Shown here piece after piece: positions 7,317 to 14,259 of a DNA stretch of 17,609 bases. How positions within the stretch are numbered: the stretch's first letter is position 1; each line of letters begins with the position of its first letter. The stretch is from NCBI GenBank assembly GCA_016193385.1, contig JACPSF010000331.1, positions 1-17,609 on the forward strand, given 5' to 3'. Below the pieces are notes generated by a model. That model saw only the letters and a program-made list of their open reading frames with translations, was not told the DNA's origin and searched no databases. A program made the translations under genes and the position numbers. This DNA is from Deltaproteobacteria bacterium (GTDB lineage: Bacteria; Desulfobacterota_B; Binatia; UBA9968).

Positions 7317-9287
7317 TTGGAAGCGCAAGGGGAAATGAATAAAGAGCGAGGAAAATTTCCCTATCCTGGCATTTCTACCACCGCCGACGGATCGGAGGCC
7401 GTGGTGTGGGTGGAGACCCAGATCGGTCAAGGGGCGTGCGCTTATCCGATCACCCCGTCCACGAATATGGGCGGCGGGTATCAGATGGCGGTCGCCAACG
7501 GCCAGCGCAACCTCTGGGATGAGCCTCTGGCCTTTCTCGAACTGGAGTCCGAGCACAGCTCGGCGAGCACCTGTGAGGGATTTGCGCTCGCCGGCGGCAG
7601 GGTGACGAATTTTACCTCCGGGCAGGGACTGATCCTCATGAAAGAGGTTCTCTATGTCATCGCCGGAAAGCGGCTGCCGGTGGTCTTCCACATCGGCGCG
7701 CGGGCGCTGACCTCGCAGGCGCTCAATATCCACGCGGGCCATGACGATGTCATGGGTGTGGCGGACTGCGGATGGGGCATGCTCTTCGCCCGCAACGCCC
7801 AGGAGGCGGCGGATCTGGCGCTGATCGCCCGGCGCGTGGCCGAGGAATCGGAGACGCCGTTCTTCAACGTTCAGGATGGATTTCTCACGACCCATACCAT
7901 TGAAAGCTTGCGCCTGCCCGAACCCGAGCTCATGAAGACGTTTGTCGGCGACCCCAACGCCGAGCACCGGCTGCGCGATTTGATGGATCCCTCGCACCCG
8001 ATTATGAGCGGCGTGGTGCAGAATCAGGACAGCTACATGAAAGGGAAAATCGCGCAGCGCTTTTTCTATGATCGGCTGCCCCTTATCACGCAGAGCGTTA
8101 TGGATCGCTTCTACGAGCTGACCGGACGGCGGTATGGCCTGGTGGACTCATACCGTTTAGAAGACGCCGAGTACGCGATCGTCGGCATGGGCAGCTTGCT
8201 CGAGACCGCCTCGGCCACGGCCGATTATCTCCGCGATCGTGAGGGGATCAGGGCGGGCACTTTACACATTACTTCTTTCCGTCCCTTTCCCGGGCCGCAG
8301 ATCGTTGATGCGCTGAAGCATCTTAGGGCCTTTGCCGTCGTCGAGCGGATGGACAATCCCCCGGCCCAGTCCAATCCTTTGACGGCGGAGATCAAGGCGG
8401 CCTTCGCCGATGCCCTTGCGGGGGCGCCCGGCTATCCGCGGATCGAGCGGGTGCCCACGATCTATTCGGGTTCGGCGGGCTTGGGAAGCCGGGATATTCG
8501 CCCGGGCGATTTCGTGGCCGTAGTGGAGCATTTGCGGCGGGGGGAAAAGCGGCGGTTTTTCGTTCTGGGGGTCAAGCACGATTTGGCCCTGGTCTCCGAC
8601 CGGGAGCCGGATGTCCGACCGGCGGGCGCGTTTTCCATGCGAGGCCATTCGGTCGGCGGCTACGGATCGGTCACCACCAACAAGATTATCGCGACCATCA
8701 TCGGCGGTCTCTTTGGCCTTCTGGTTCAGGCCTATCCGAAATACGGGTCGGAGAAAAAAGGCTTGCCGACGACCTATTACTTGACGGTCGCCGAACAGCC
8801 TATTCGGGCCCATGCGGAGCTCGAGTACGTCGATTTCGTTCCGCTCAATAACGTGAACTCCTTTTACCTCGGCAATCCTCTCACGGGGCTGGCTCCGGGA
8901 GGCACGATCTTTTTGCAGCATCAGAGTTCCGATCCGGCTGAAGTATGGAAGAGCATCCCCCGGCATGCTCAAGATGTCATTCGCCAAAAGCGCATCCGTG
9001 TCCTGGCATTAGATGCGGTGAGAATCGCCGCCGAGGTGTCGAGCCGGCCGGAGCTGGTCCAGAGGATGCAGGGGATCGTGTTGTTGGGGGTCTTTTTGCG
9101 GGTTGCCCCGTTCATCAAGGAGCGCGGTTTAGGCGAGGAGGAGGTTTACGCCGCGGTCGACAAGTCGATGCGGAAGTTTTTCGGTAAGCGGGGGGAGCAG
9201 GTGATTCAGGATAATCTCAGCGCCGTCCGGCGCGGCAGCCGGGAGGTGTTCGAGGTGCCGCGGGAGATCATAGAGCCGGCGGCGTGA
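7317..9287 (+). CDS. 2-oxoacid (pyruvate):ferredoxin oxidoreductase, fused alpha-gamma subunits
   Basis: A 656-residue polypeptide equivalent to the N-terminal half of a one-chain pyruvate:ferredoxin oxidoreductase (PFOR). The alpha (pyrimidine-binding) domain covers about 20-260 and carries YPITPSTNM with T46, the FTSGQGL motif, and GARALTSQALNI with R129, the positions that contact substrate in PFORs. A transketolase-C-like domain II spans about 275-410. The gamma domain begins near 413 with the MRGHSVGGYGSVTTNK motif (441-455), the counterpart of 'GLGSDGTVGANK'. The enzyme oxidatively decarboxylates a 2-oxoacid with CoA, or runs in reverse, passing electrons to ferredoxin through the delta-beta partner encoded at 9758. 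The TTG start is chosen because GAGGAGG (7304-7310) lies six bases upstream; an ATG at 7335 has a poorly placed SD. Pyruvate is the likely substrate by family, not proven. Confidence 0.92.
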   Translation: MEAQGEMNKERGKFPYPGISTTADGSEAVVWVETQIGQGACAYPITPSTNMGGGYQMAVANGQRNLWDEPLAFLELESEHSSASTCEGFALAGGRVTNFTSGQGLILMKEVLYVIAGKRLPVVFHIGARALTSQALNIHAGHDDVMGVADCGWGMLFARNAQEAADLALIARRVAEESETPFFNVQDGFLTTHTIESLRLPEPELMKTFVGDPNAEHRLRDLMDPSHPIMSGVVQNQDSYMKGKIAQRFFYDRLPLITQSVMDRFYELTGRRYGLVDSYRLEDAEYAIVGMGSLLETASATADYLRDREGIRAGTLHITSFRPFPGPQIVDALKHLRAFAVVERMDNPPAQSNPLTAEIKAAFADALAGAPGYPRIERVPTIYSGSAGLGSRDIRPGDFVAVVEHLRRGEKRRFFVLGVKHDLALVSDREPDVRPAGAFSMRGHSVGGYGSVTTNKIIATIIGGLFGLLVQAYPKYGSEKKGLPTTYYLTVAEQPIRAHAELEYVDFVPLNNVNSFYLGNPLTGLAPGGTIFLQHQSSDPAEVWKSIPRHAQDVIRQKRIRVLALDAVRIAAEVSSRPELVQRMQGIVLLGVFLRVAPFIKERGLGEEEVYAAVDKSMRKFFGKRGEQVIQDNLSAVRRGSREVFEVPREIIEPAA

Positions 9288-9331
9288 GGGTGGCGATGGC
9301 GAAAATTCGATGGGAAGGCGAGGGTATCAGG

Positions 9332-9733
9332 ATGACTGAGGAGACCGTGAAGGATTGGATGCACGGGCCGGTGATCAGTTGCCATCCCGAGACTTCGGTG
9401 GAAGAGGTGGCCGGGGTGCTGGACGAAAAAGATATCAGCGCGCTCGTGGTGGTGGACAAAACGGGAGACCTGGTGGGCGTTATTTCACGCACCGATCTGG
9501 TCAACGCCCGCTTCGTTCAACCTTACCTGAAACACTGGCGGGGGATGACGGCGGAGCACTTGATGAGCCGCCCCGTGATCAGCGTGACGCCGGAAACGCC
9601 CGTCAGCGTGGCGGCCCGCCTGCTTCACGCCAAACGAATTCACCGCCTGGTGGTGGTGGAGCAACAAGGACCCCATGTGCGGCCGGTCGGCGTCCTTTCC
9701 ATGACCGACCTGGCCAGGCACGTGACCGAATGA
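9332..9733 (+). CDS. Small CBS-pair protein encoded inside the oxidoreductase operon
   Basis: From ATG 9332 the protein has 133 residues and is essentially one pair of CBS motifs: 'VKDWMHGPVISCHPETSVEE ... GVISRTDL' and 'AEHLMSRPVISVTPETPVSV ... GVLSMTDLARHV'. There is no other domain. CBS pairs of this type usually bind AMP, ADP, ATP or S-adenosyl compounds and switch partner proteins. Alternative in-frame starts are GTG 9284, overlapping the previous stop as GTGA, and ATG 9296 with GAGGG five bases upstream. ATG 9332 has GAGGG seven bases upstream and begins at the usual CBS position. It sits between the alpha-gamma and delta-beta genes with 24 bases to the latter, so it is co-transcribed and probably produced in step with the enzyme. 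A regulatory role on the oxidoreductase is inference. Confidence 0.88.
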   Translation: MTEETVKDWMHGPVISCHPETSVEEVAGVLDEKDISALVVVDKTGDLVGVISRTDLVNARFVQPYLKHWRGMTAEHLMSRPVISVTPETPVSVAARLLHAKRIHRLVVVEQQGPHVRPVGVLSMTDLARHVTE

Positions 9734-9757
9734 TGACGCCTGCACGGAGGAAGCCTG

Positions 9758-11446
9758 ATGGCAAAGCATGAGGAGATCTTCAGCTCGTTTGAAACAGTGG
9801 TTCGAGAGCAGACCGACGTCGGGATCAAAGAGCCGGGCCAATCCAAAGAAGCGCACGAAGCCGGGTTTCTGGAGGCCCACCTCTTCGAGCTCGACCTGGA
9901 TGCCTACGTGGACGACTTCAACCGGCGCGTGATCGGCGCTTATCAGGACGGCAGCGGCTCCGTCGAGCTCCCTGCCGATGTGGGGATCGCGCGCAGCTTG
10001 GTGCCGCCCGGGACCGGCGCCCTGCGTGACTTCAGCTACATCGCCCCGGAGATCCCCGAGTTCATCTGGGAGAAGTGCGTTGGCTGTATGACCTGCGTCG
10101 CCGAGTGTCCCGACACGGCTATCCTGGGGAAGGGGATCCCGGCCTCGCGCGTCGAGGAGGCTTTAAGCAAGATCGCGGATGCGGAGGAACGCGATTGGGT
10201 GCGCTCCCACTGGGCGCGGACGCGTAAGTACTACGACGTGCCGGAGAAGCGGGGAAAAGAAGGGGCGTTGTTTGGCATCTTCATCGATCCCACCAAGTGC
10301 AAAGGTTGCGCCGAGTGTGTCCAGGTCTGCGATGATCTGGGTTATTTCGCGCTCAAGATGGTCAAGAAGGATGAGGGCACTTTGCCGCGCTACCGGCAAG
10401 CCTTCGAATTCTTTCGCCGGATCGGACCGACGCCGAAAGAGTACATCAACGAAAAGGCTCTGGCCGACTTCATGTTGAGCGAGGCATCGGCGCTCCTCTA
10501 TGTGGGGGGAGCGGGCTCCTGCATGGGGTGCGGTGAAGCCACGGCCATCCGCATGATGCTGGCGGCAACCGGGTTTGTCTACGGTCCGGAAAAGATGGCC
10601 GTCGTGGCGGCGACGGGCTGCAACACGGTTTACAGCTCGACCTACCCCTATAATCCTTTCCTGGTGCCGTGGACGAACTCCCTCTTCGAGAACGCGCCGG
10701 CCGACGCCATGGGGATCCGCGCGCGCTGGGATCAGAGAGGGTGGCGCGATAAGAAGCTGTGGGTTATCGCCGGCGACGGCGCGATGTACGATATCGGCTT
10801 TCAGAGCCTGAGCCGGATGCTCGCCAGCGGCATGGACATCAACGTCCTGGTGCTGGACACGCAAGTCTATTCCAACACCGGAGGTCAGGCGTCGACGGCT
10901 TCCTACTTGGGGCAGGACGCCAAGATGGCCGCCATCGGCCGGGAAGTCAGGGGAAAGCGCGAGCGCAGAAAAGAGCTTGCCAACATCTGTCTAATGCATC
11001 CCGAGGTGTATGTCGCGCAGACGACACCGGCTCACATCAACCACTTCTACAAGGCGATCATGGAGGCGAACGACTATCCCGGCCCTGCGGTCGTCAACGT
11101 CTACTCCACCTGCCAACCGGAGCACGGAGTGGCGGATAACATGGCCAGCCAGCATTCCAAGCTGGCGGTGGAATCGCGGGCGTTTCCTCTGTTCATCTTC
11201 GATCCCCGCAAAGGGCAGAGGCTTAGGGAGCGTTTGAGCCTGGTCGGTAATCCTTCGCAGAAGGAGGATTGGTGGACTCCACCCAAGAGCGACAAGCCCT
11301 TTACCTTCGTTGATTTTGCCCGCACCGAAGGCCGCTTTTCCAAGCAGTTTGACGAGGGTGGAAATCCGTCGGAGGCGCTGCTGCGAGCCCAGGAGGAGCG
11401 GCTGCAAGACTGGCGCCAGCTGCAGGAGCTCGCCGGGTCGCGCTGA
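9758..11446 (+). CDS. 2-oxoacid (pyruvate):ferredoxin oxidoreductase, fused delta-beta subunits (ferredoxin domain plus TPP domain)
   Basis: A 562-residue polypeptide matching the C-terminal half of PFOR. Residues 1-100 include 'VPPGTGALRDFSYIAPEIPE', resembling the linker before the PFOR ferredoxin domain. Two [4Fe-4S] motifs follow: C107-C110-C113-C117 and C181-C184-C187, with C191 in CDD rather than CP. The beta domain has GSCMGCGE (C255, C258), ATGCN (C288) and C452 in YSTCQPEHG, which together suit the third cluster. The TPP motif GDGAMYDIG (339-347) is followed by YSNTGGQAST (371-380), a PFOR hallmark. The protein carries thiamine diphosphate and three clusters and passes electrons to ferredoxin. 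GGAGGAA just upstream supports the ATG. It is the last gene of the operon starting at 7317. Confidence 0.94.
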   Translation: MAKHEEIFSSFETVVREQTDVGIKEPGQSKEAHEAGFLEAHLFELDLDAYVDDFNRRVIGAYQDGSGSVELPADVGIARSLVPPGTGALRDFSYIAPEIPEFIWEKCVGCMTCVAECPDTAILGKGIPASRVEEALSKIADAEERDWVRSHWARTRKYYDVPEKRGKEGALFGIFIDPTKCKGCAECVQVCDDLGYFALKMVKKDEGTLPRYRQAFEFFRRIGPTPKEYINEKALADFMLSEASALLYVGGAGSCMGCGEATAIRMMLAATGFVYGPEKMAVVAATGCNTVYSSTYPYNPFLVPWTNSLFENAPADAMGIRARWDQRGWRDKKLWVIAGDGAMYDIGFQSLSRMLASGMDINVLVLDTQVYSNTGGQASTASYLGQDAKMAAIGREVRGKRERRKELANICLMHPEVYVAQTTPAHINHFYKAIMEANDYPGPAVVNVYSTCQPEHGVADNMASQHSKLAVESRAFPLFIFDPRKGQRLRERLSLVGNPSQKEDWWTPPKSDKPFTFVDFARTEGRFSKQFDEGGNPSEALLRAQEERLQDWRQLQELAGSR

Positions 11447-11546
11447 GGGCAGGGCGGTCCGCCGCGTCCTTCTCGACCCAATGGTCAGCCAGAAATCTCC
11501 TATTGAACGAGAGGAAGAATCCGCGCCTTCACGGGGGACCGGTCAC

Positions 11547-11575
11547 TTGACGTTCCAACAATCTTCGCCTACAAA
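11547..11575 (+). promoter_or_regulatory. Promoter of the DUF433/DUF5615 module, placed for a leaderless transcript
   Basis: TTGACG (11547-11552, 5/6), exactly 17 bases, then TACAAA (11570-11575, 4/6). The expected start, about seven bases past the -10, falls on the ATG at 11582. No Shine-Dalgarno is visible before that ATG, consistent with leaderless translation of the antitoxin. Confidence 0.5.
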
Positions 11576-11581
11576 GATCCT

Positions 11582-11806
11582 ATGAAGTCGAGCGTCGTTA
11601 GTTCGAATCCGGAAGTCATGGGAGGAACCCCTGTTTTCCGAGGCACCCGTGTTCCCGTCCAAACACTGATTGATTACCTAGAGGCAGGCGAATCGATCTC
11701 CGACTTTCTCGATGGATTTCCCACCGTTGCTAAAGAGCAGGTCATAGCCTTCCTGGAGGAAGCCAAGGAGAGGGTGCTTGCCGAGTTTCAAAATTCTCCT
11801 GGATGA
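11582..11806 (+). CDS. DUF433 family antitoxin
   Basis: A 74-residue protein with the DUF433 signature GGTPVFRGTRVPV (14-26), followed by a helical segment (LIDYLEAGESISDFLDGFP) and a glutamate-rich tail. DUF433 proteins are small HTH-type DNA-binding proteins usually paired with a DUF5615 PIN-like protein, and are predicted antitoxins that repress their own operon. The partner overlaps its 3' end by 29 bases in another frame. GC content is lower than in the neighbouring metabolic genes, suggesting later acquisition. There is no SD before the ATG; see the promoter entry. The family call is firm; toxin-antitoxin function is by family association. Confidence 0.88.
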   Translation: MKSSVVSSNPEVMGGTPVFRGTRVPVQTLIDYLEAGESISDFLDGFPTVAKEQVIAFLEEAKERVLAEFQNSPG

Positions 11807-12107
11807 ATGCATTGACCGGCGGCTAGCACGGGAGATTTCCGGCCATCAAGTCAAAACAGCCCCTGAAATGGGCTGGGCGGGTTTAGACAACGGTGAACTC
11901 CTCGCCAAGGCAGAAAGCGACTTTGATGTTTTCATCACGGTTGACCGCAATCTGACATTTCAACAAAACATTCCTAAGTTCAATATCGCGGTTTTGGTCT
12001 TTCATGCTCGCACCAACCGAGTCCAGGACTTAGTGCCCCTGATCCCGAAAATCCTCGACGCTCTCAACAACCTACAAAGAGGGAAGGCGGTCTCTATCCA
12101 CAGCTAA
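11778..12107 (+). CDS. DUF5615 PIN-like protein (predicted toxin nuclease)
   Basis: A 109-residue protein with the PIN-like pattern of DUF5615: LLDECID near the N-terminus (D9, E10), 'GLDNGELLAKAESDFDVFIT', and VDRNLTFQQN (55-64, D56), giving the acidic residues expected of a metal-dependent RNase fold. It pairs with the DUF433 gene upstream as a type II toxin-antitoxin unit. The start is TTG at 11778, seven bases after AAGGAG (11765-11770), inside the antitoxin gene. An upstream ATG is not available in frame. The stop is followed after one base by an inverted repeat. Confidence 0.85.
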   Translation: MPSFKILLDECIDRRLAREISGHQVKTAPEMGWAGLDNGELLAKAESDFDVFITVDRNLTFQQNIPKFNIAVLVFHARTNRVQDLVPLIPKILDALNNLQRGKAVSIHS

Positions 12108-12108
12108 C

Positions 12109-12206
12109 GAGGCTGTAGAACAAGTCTCTTTCTGAAAATTTGCCGCTTGAAAACAAAGGGCTTTTTGCCGCGAAAATTCAAAATACTGGGGTTTTCCTAC
12201 AGCCTC
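12109..12206. mobile_element. MITE-like element with 10-bp terminal inverted repeats
   Basis: GAGGCTGTAG (12109-12118) and its exact reverse complement CTACAGCCTC (12197-12206) bound 98 bases of AT-rich, non-coding DNA. 'AAC' flanks both sides and may be a short target duplication. The internal sequence has no ORF. The ends resemble those of some insertion sequences, but no transposase is nearby, so it would be non-autonomous. It could instead be a long hairpin acting as a terminator for the toxin operon. Confidence 0.45.
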
Positions 12207-12263
12207 AACGTCACGGATGAGGCGCGAGTATTATGAGTCGCCTCAATCGATTTGTTGGCAAGT

Positions 12264-12929
12264 CTACTTTTTGCGGAGGCTAATGGCAATCTCGGGAAGT
12301 CTCCATATGTCTCTTGCGATCTTGGTCAGCTCAAAATTCCCTGTTTGCCATCCGTCAACTTCAGTTTCCCTATCACCCAACCAACCTATTAGTCCGCCCC
12401 TCTTGTCCGGGGAGACTTTTTGAATGGAGCAGTACCTTTCCTGGCATAATGCGGCGTTGGACTCAAAGTAGGGTACCAGATGTACCTTGTAAACTTCCTT
12501 TGGATCTTCGTCAGCACTGACCCGCATGATAATGGTTTTTTCATATCTGCCGTAAGAGACTGTTCGTTTCGCCAAATCGCGAAACTTCATCTCTGTATGC
12601 AGCTTATCCTTGCCGAAAGCTTCTTCGAAACCGTTAATCACCCATTTTATCAATATGGAAGCGCATTCGAAAGAAATGCTTTCCTTCGTCGACCTTAGGT
12701 TGATTGGAATGGGCATGACCAGTTGTGAGTGCCCGAATGTTAGGGGGCGATTCACGAGGAAAATATAAGGGAATTTCTTCCAGTCCCCTGATACGTCCCA
12801 TCGGCTGGCATTTCCCCTTTCTAACAGAGTATGCCATTCTTCGAAATCGTTTGGGCTTGCCGTGGTCCACCAGAGATCCGGTAGATGCCAAGTTCTCTCA
12901 AACATGTCTTTATCGTTCTGTTGTGTCAT
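12264..12929 (-). CDS. HIT-like fold protein of unknown function, catalytic triad apparently incomplete
   Basis: A 221-residue orphan on the - strand with lower GC than its surroundings. Residues 57-73 (FLVNRPLTFGHSQLVMP) resemble the 'N-RP-x-x-x-GH-x-x-V-x-P' loop of HIT nucleotide hydrolases. VYKVHLVPYFES (147-158) aligns with their 'H-x-H-x-H-x-x-P' motif but retains only one His, with Lys where the nucleophilic His should be. A conserved-looking 'KRGGLIGWLGDRETEVDGWQ' follows. It starts with ATG at 12929 and has no strong SD. It stands between the MITE-like element and the mazEF region, facing away from the + strand operons. The HIT assignment is pattern recognition only; it may be an unrelated hypothetical protein. 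Confidence 0.6.
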   Translation of the reverse strand: MTQQNDKDMFERTWHLPDLWWTTASPNDFEEWHTLLERGNASRWDVSGDWKKFPYIFLVNRPLTFGHSQLVMPIPINLRSTKESISFECASILIKWVINGFEEAFGKDKLHTEMKFRDLAKRTVSYGRYEKTIIMRVSADEDPKEVYKVHLVPYFESNAALCQERYCSIQKVSPDKRGGLIGWLGDRETEVDGWQTGNFELTKIARDIWRLPEIAISLRKK

Positions 12930-13065
12930 GTTTTATCTTGCCAACGATTGAGTATCTGGACGGCCAAGTAGCACATCCGAACCTGGTTGCCGAAAACCTC
13001 AAAATCTAGAGCACTATCCGCCGCTTACATGGTCTCTGTCAAGTACCGTCGTGCCGTGCAATCCC

Positions 13066-13284
13066 GCCGGCGGTATCGCACGATACCGGCGCGCGGACGT
13101 CGCGTCTGTCTCATTGGGTCAACCATACGGTAGCCGTGAGTCGCGTACGTAAGACGCCGCGCAGAGTGGTGCTCGTCTCAGCCCGTTGTTCGCTGATGTC
13201 GAAGGAGATTTCTTCTCAGAGGCCGTATTTTTTCAGCTTGTAGCGCAGGGCCCGCTCGCTGATGCCGAGCAGATCGGCGGCGCG
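13066..13284. repeat. Diverged direct repeat, copy A (regulator tail plus 3' flank)
   Basis: This stretch matches 14041-14259 in the same orientation. Over an ungapped 53-base non-coding block (13116-13168 against 14089-14141) I count 45 identities. Over the 69 bases from the regulator stop codon (13216-13284 against 14191-14259) I count 59. Copy A includes a perfect 8-bp hairpin, CGGTATCG-CA-CGATACCG (13071-13088). Apart from this repeat and the fragment at 13216-13323, the gene-free region 12930-13360 shows nothing I recognise. Confidence 0.8.
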
Positions 13285-13323
13285 AGCGGTCCGCTTATCG
13301 CCAAGCTTGGTTGTCGCTTTTAG
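13216..13323 (-). pseudogene. C-terminal HTH fragment of a sigma-54 response regulator
   Basis: On the - strand the frame ending at 13216 contains RAADLLGISERALRYKLKKY followed by G-L-stop, the Fis-type DNA-binding end of an NtrC-family regulator. It is nearly identical in protein sequence to the end of the intact regulator at 14191-15540, but has no receiver or AAA+ domain. Upstream it degenerates and abuts the mazF stop at 13361. It is a remnant of a second regulator or of a duplication. Confidence 0.75.
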
Positions 13324-13360
13324 GTGATCGGTCTGAAGCGCCAGGCTAGCCTGGACTTGC

Positions 13361-13681
13361 TTAGGGGGCAAACATTTCCTGTAGCACCGTCAACACAGCT
13401 CCCAGAGCGCTGGGAGCCACGCGCCCGAGCCGCCTCACCAGTCGCTCAGTATCAACCGTGCGGAGCTGGTCGACGGCAACGAATCCAGCGCGACCTTGAA
13501 AACGACATGGGACGCGCCATGGGTATGCGTGCCCTCCGGTCGTCATCGGCGCAACGATCACCGTCCGCAGATGGTGATTCAACTCGTCTGGGGACACAAC
13601 CAGGCAGGGCCGTGTCTTACGGATCTCGCTGCCCCGCGTCGGATCAAGCTGTACCAAATAGACCTCACCGCGCGATGCCAC
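13361..13681 (-). CDS. mazF: MazF/PemK-type endoribonuclease toxin
   Basis: A 106-residue toxin beginning VASRGEVYLVQLDPTRG. MazF signatures are GEVYLVQLDPTRG, then IRKTRPCLVVSPDELN (the R-P-x-x-V-x-S motif), VIVAPMTT and VAVDQLRTVDTERL near the C-terminus. MazF cleaves single-stranded RNA at short sequences. The frame is open far upstream, but the GTG at 13681 is the natural start: it lies seven bases after the mazE stop and gives the normal length. It forms an operon with mazE at 13689. Just beyond its stop lies the regulator fragment. Confidence 0.9.
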   Translation of the reverse strand: MASRGEVYLVQLDPTRGSEIRKTRPCLVVSPDELNHHLRTVIVAPMTTGGHAYPWRVPCRFQGRAGFVAVDQLRTVDTERLVRRLGRVAPSALGAVLTVLQEMFAP

Positions 13682-13688
13682 TGCTGCT

Positions 13689-13940
13689 CTACCGCCACTT
13701 CCACTCTTTCTGGTCAAACCGCGTGGGTGTTGTTGGATCAAGGAGCTGGTCTTCATCCCGCTCGCGCATTCTCCGAGCCGCAGCCGCCCATCCGGCACGG
13801 GGCCGAGCCGCTTTTCGAATCACAATGCGACCCGGTTCGGCCTGAAGTTCGACTTCGTCCGCGAGTTGAGCTTCCTCCAGCAGCACCTTGGGCAGCCGTA
13901 CGCCCCGTGAATTTCCGATCCGTACGATGTGAGCTTTCAT
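13689..13940 (-). CDS. mazE: MazE/AbrB-type antitoxin
   Basis: An 83-residue protein. The N-terminal half, MKAHIVRIGNSRGVRLPKVL with 'EVELQAEPGRIVIRK', is the swapped-hairpin AbrB/MazE DNA-binding domain. The C-terminal half (about 45-83) is charged and would wrap the toxin. The ATG at 13940 has GAGG six bases upstream; a TTG two codons earlier is less likely. It normally represses its own promoter, and a TACA-N-TGTA palindrome overlaps the predicted -10. The mazF start follows the stop by seven bases. Confidence 0.9.
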   Translation of the reverse strand: MKAHIVRIGNSRGVRLPKVLLEEAQLADEVELQAEPGRIVIRKAARPRAGWAAAARRMRERDEDQLLDPTTPTRFDQKEWKWR

Positions 13941-13962
13941 TGCCAACCTCGACCGTTGTTTC

Positions 13963-13995
13963 TACATTGTAATCACACAATCGGCAGGGGAGCAA
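13963..13995 (-). promoter_or_regulatory. Predicted mazEF promoter and operator
   Basis: On the - strand TACAAT (13971 to 13966, 5/6 to the -10 consensus) lies 18 bases downstream of a weak TTGCTC (13995 to 13990). The -10 sits within the palindrome TACA-T-TGTA (13963-13971), a plausible MazE operator half-site region. Transcription would start about 20 bases before the mazE ATG. Confidence 0.35.
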
Positions 13996-14040
13996 GAACT
14001 CCGTCGTTGTAGGTTTGTGGGTTAAACAGATACCAGCCCG

Positions 14041-14259
14041 CGCCGTATAACACGATACCGGCCTGACGATCATCCCTTGTTTTCCAACGAGTCAACCGTG
14101 CCGTAGCCGTGAGTCGCGTAGGTAAAACGCCACGGAGAGTGAAGCTGGCCTGCCAACGTGTTGGTTGCTTATGTCGGGCGAGATTTCTTCTCAAAAGGCG
14201 TATTTTTTGAGCTTGTAGCGCAGCGCCCGCTCGCTGATCCCGAGAAGTTCGGCCGCCCG
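14041..14259. repeat. Diverged direct repeat, copy B (overlaps the intact regulator's 3' end)
   Basis: This is the partner of 13066-13284. It comprises the last 23 codons of the intact response regulator and about 150 bases beyond its stop. Coding and non-coding parts have diverged to a similar degree between the copies (about 85% identity by eye). The hairpin of copy A is present here only in imperfect form near 14043-14062. Confidence 0.8.

Noticed and set aside
11447..11475. GGCGG-T-CCGCC as the oxidoreductase operon terminator
   Set aside because: The loop is too small to fold well and no T-tract follows.
12930..13065. Possible RNA gene or regulatory element upstream of the HIT-like gene
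   Set aside because: I found no tRNA, riboswitch or repeat structure, only scattered short matches.
13682..13798. N-terminal 39-residue extension of MazF
   Set aside because: It overlaps mazE in another frame and adds nothing MazF-like; the GTG at 13681 gives the standard length.
13973..14194. 73-codon frame beginning at a TTG in the regulator stop region (- strand)
   Set aside because: It lies in the diverged repeat, and the matching frame in the other copy is interrupted by a stop, so it is unlikely to encode protein.
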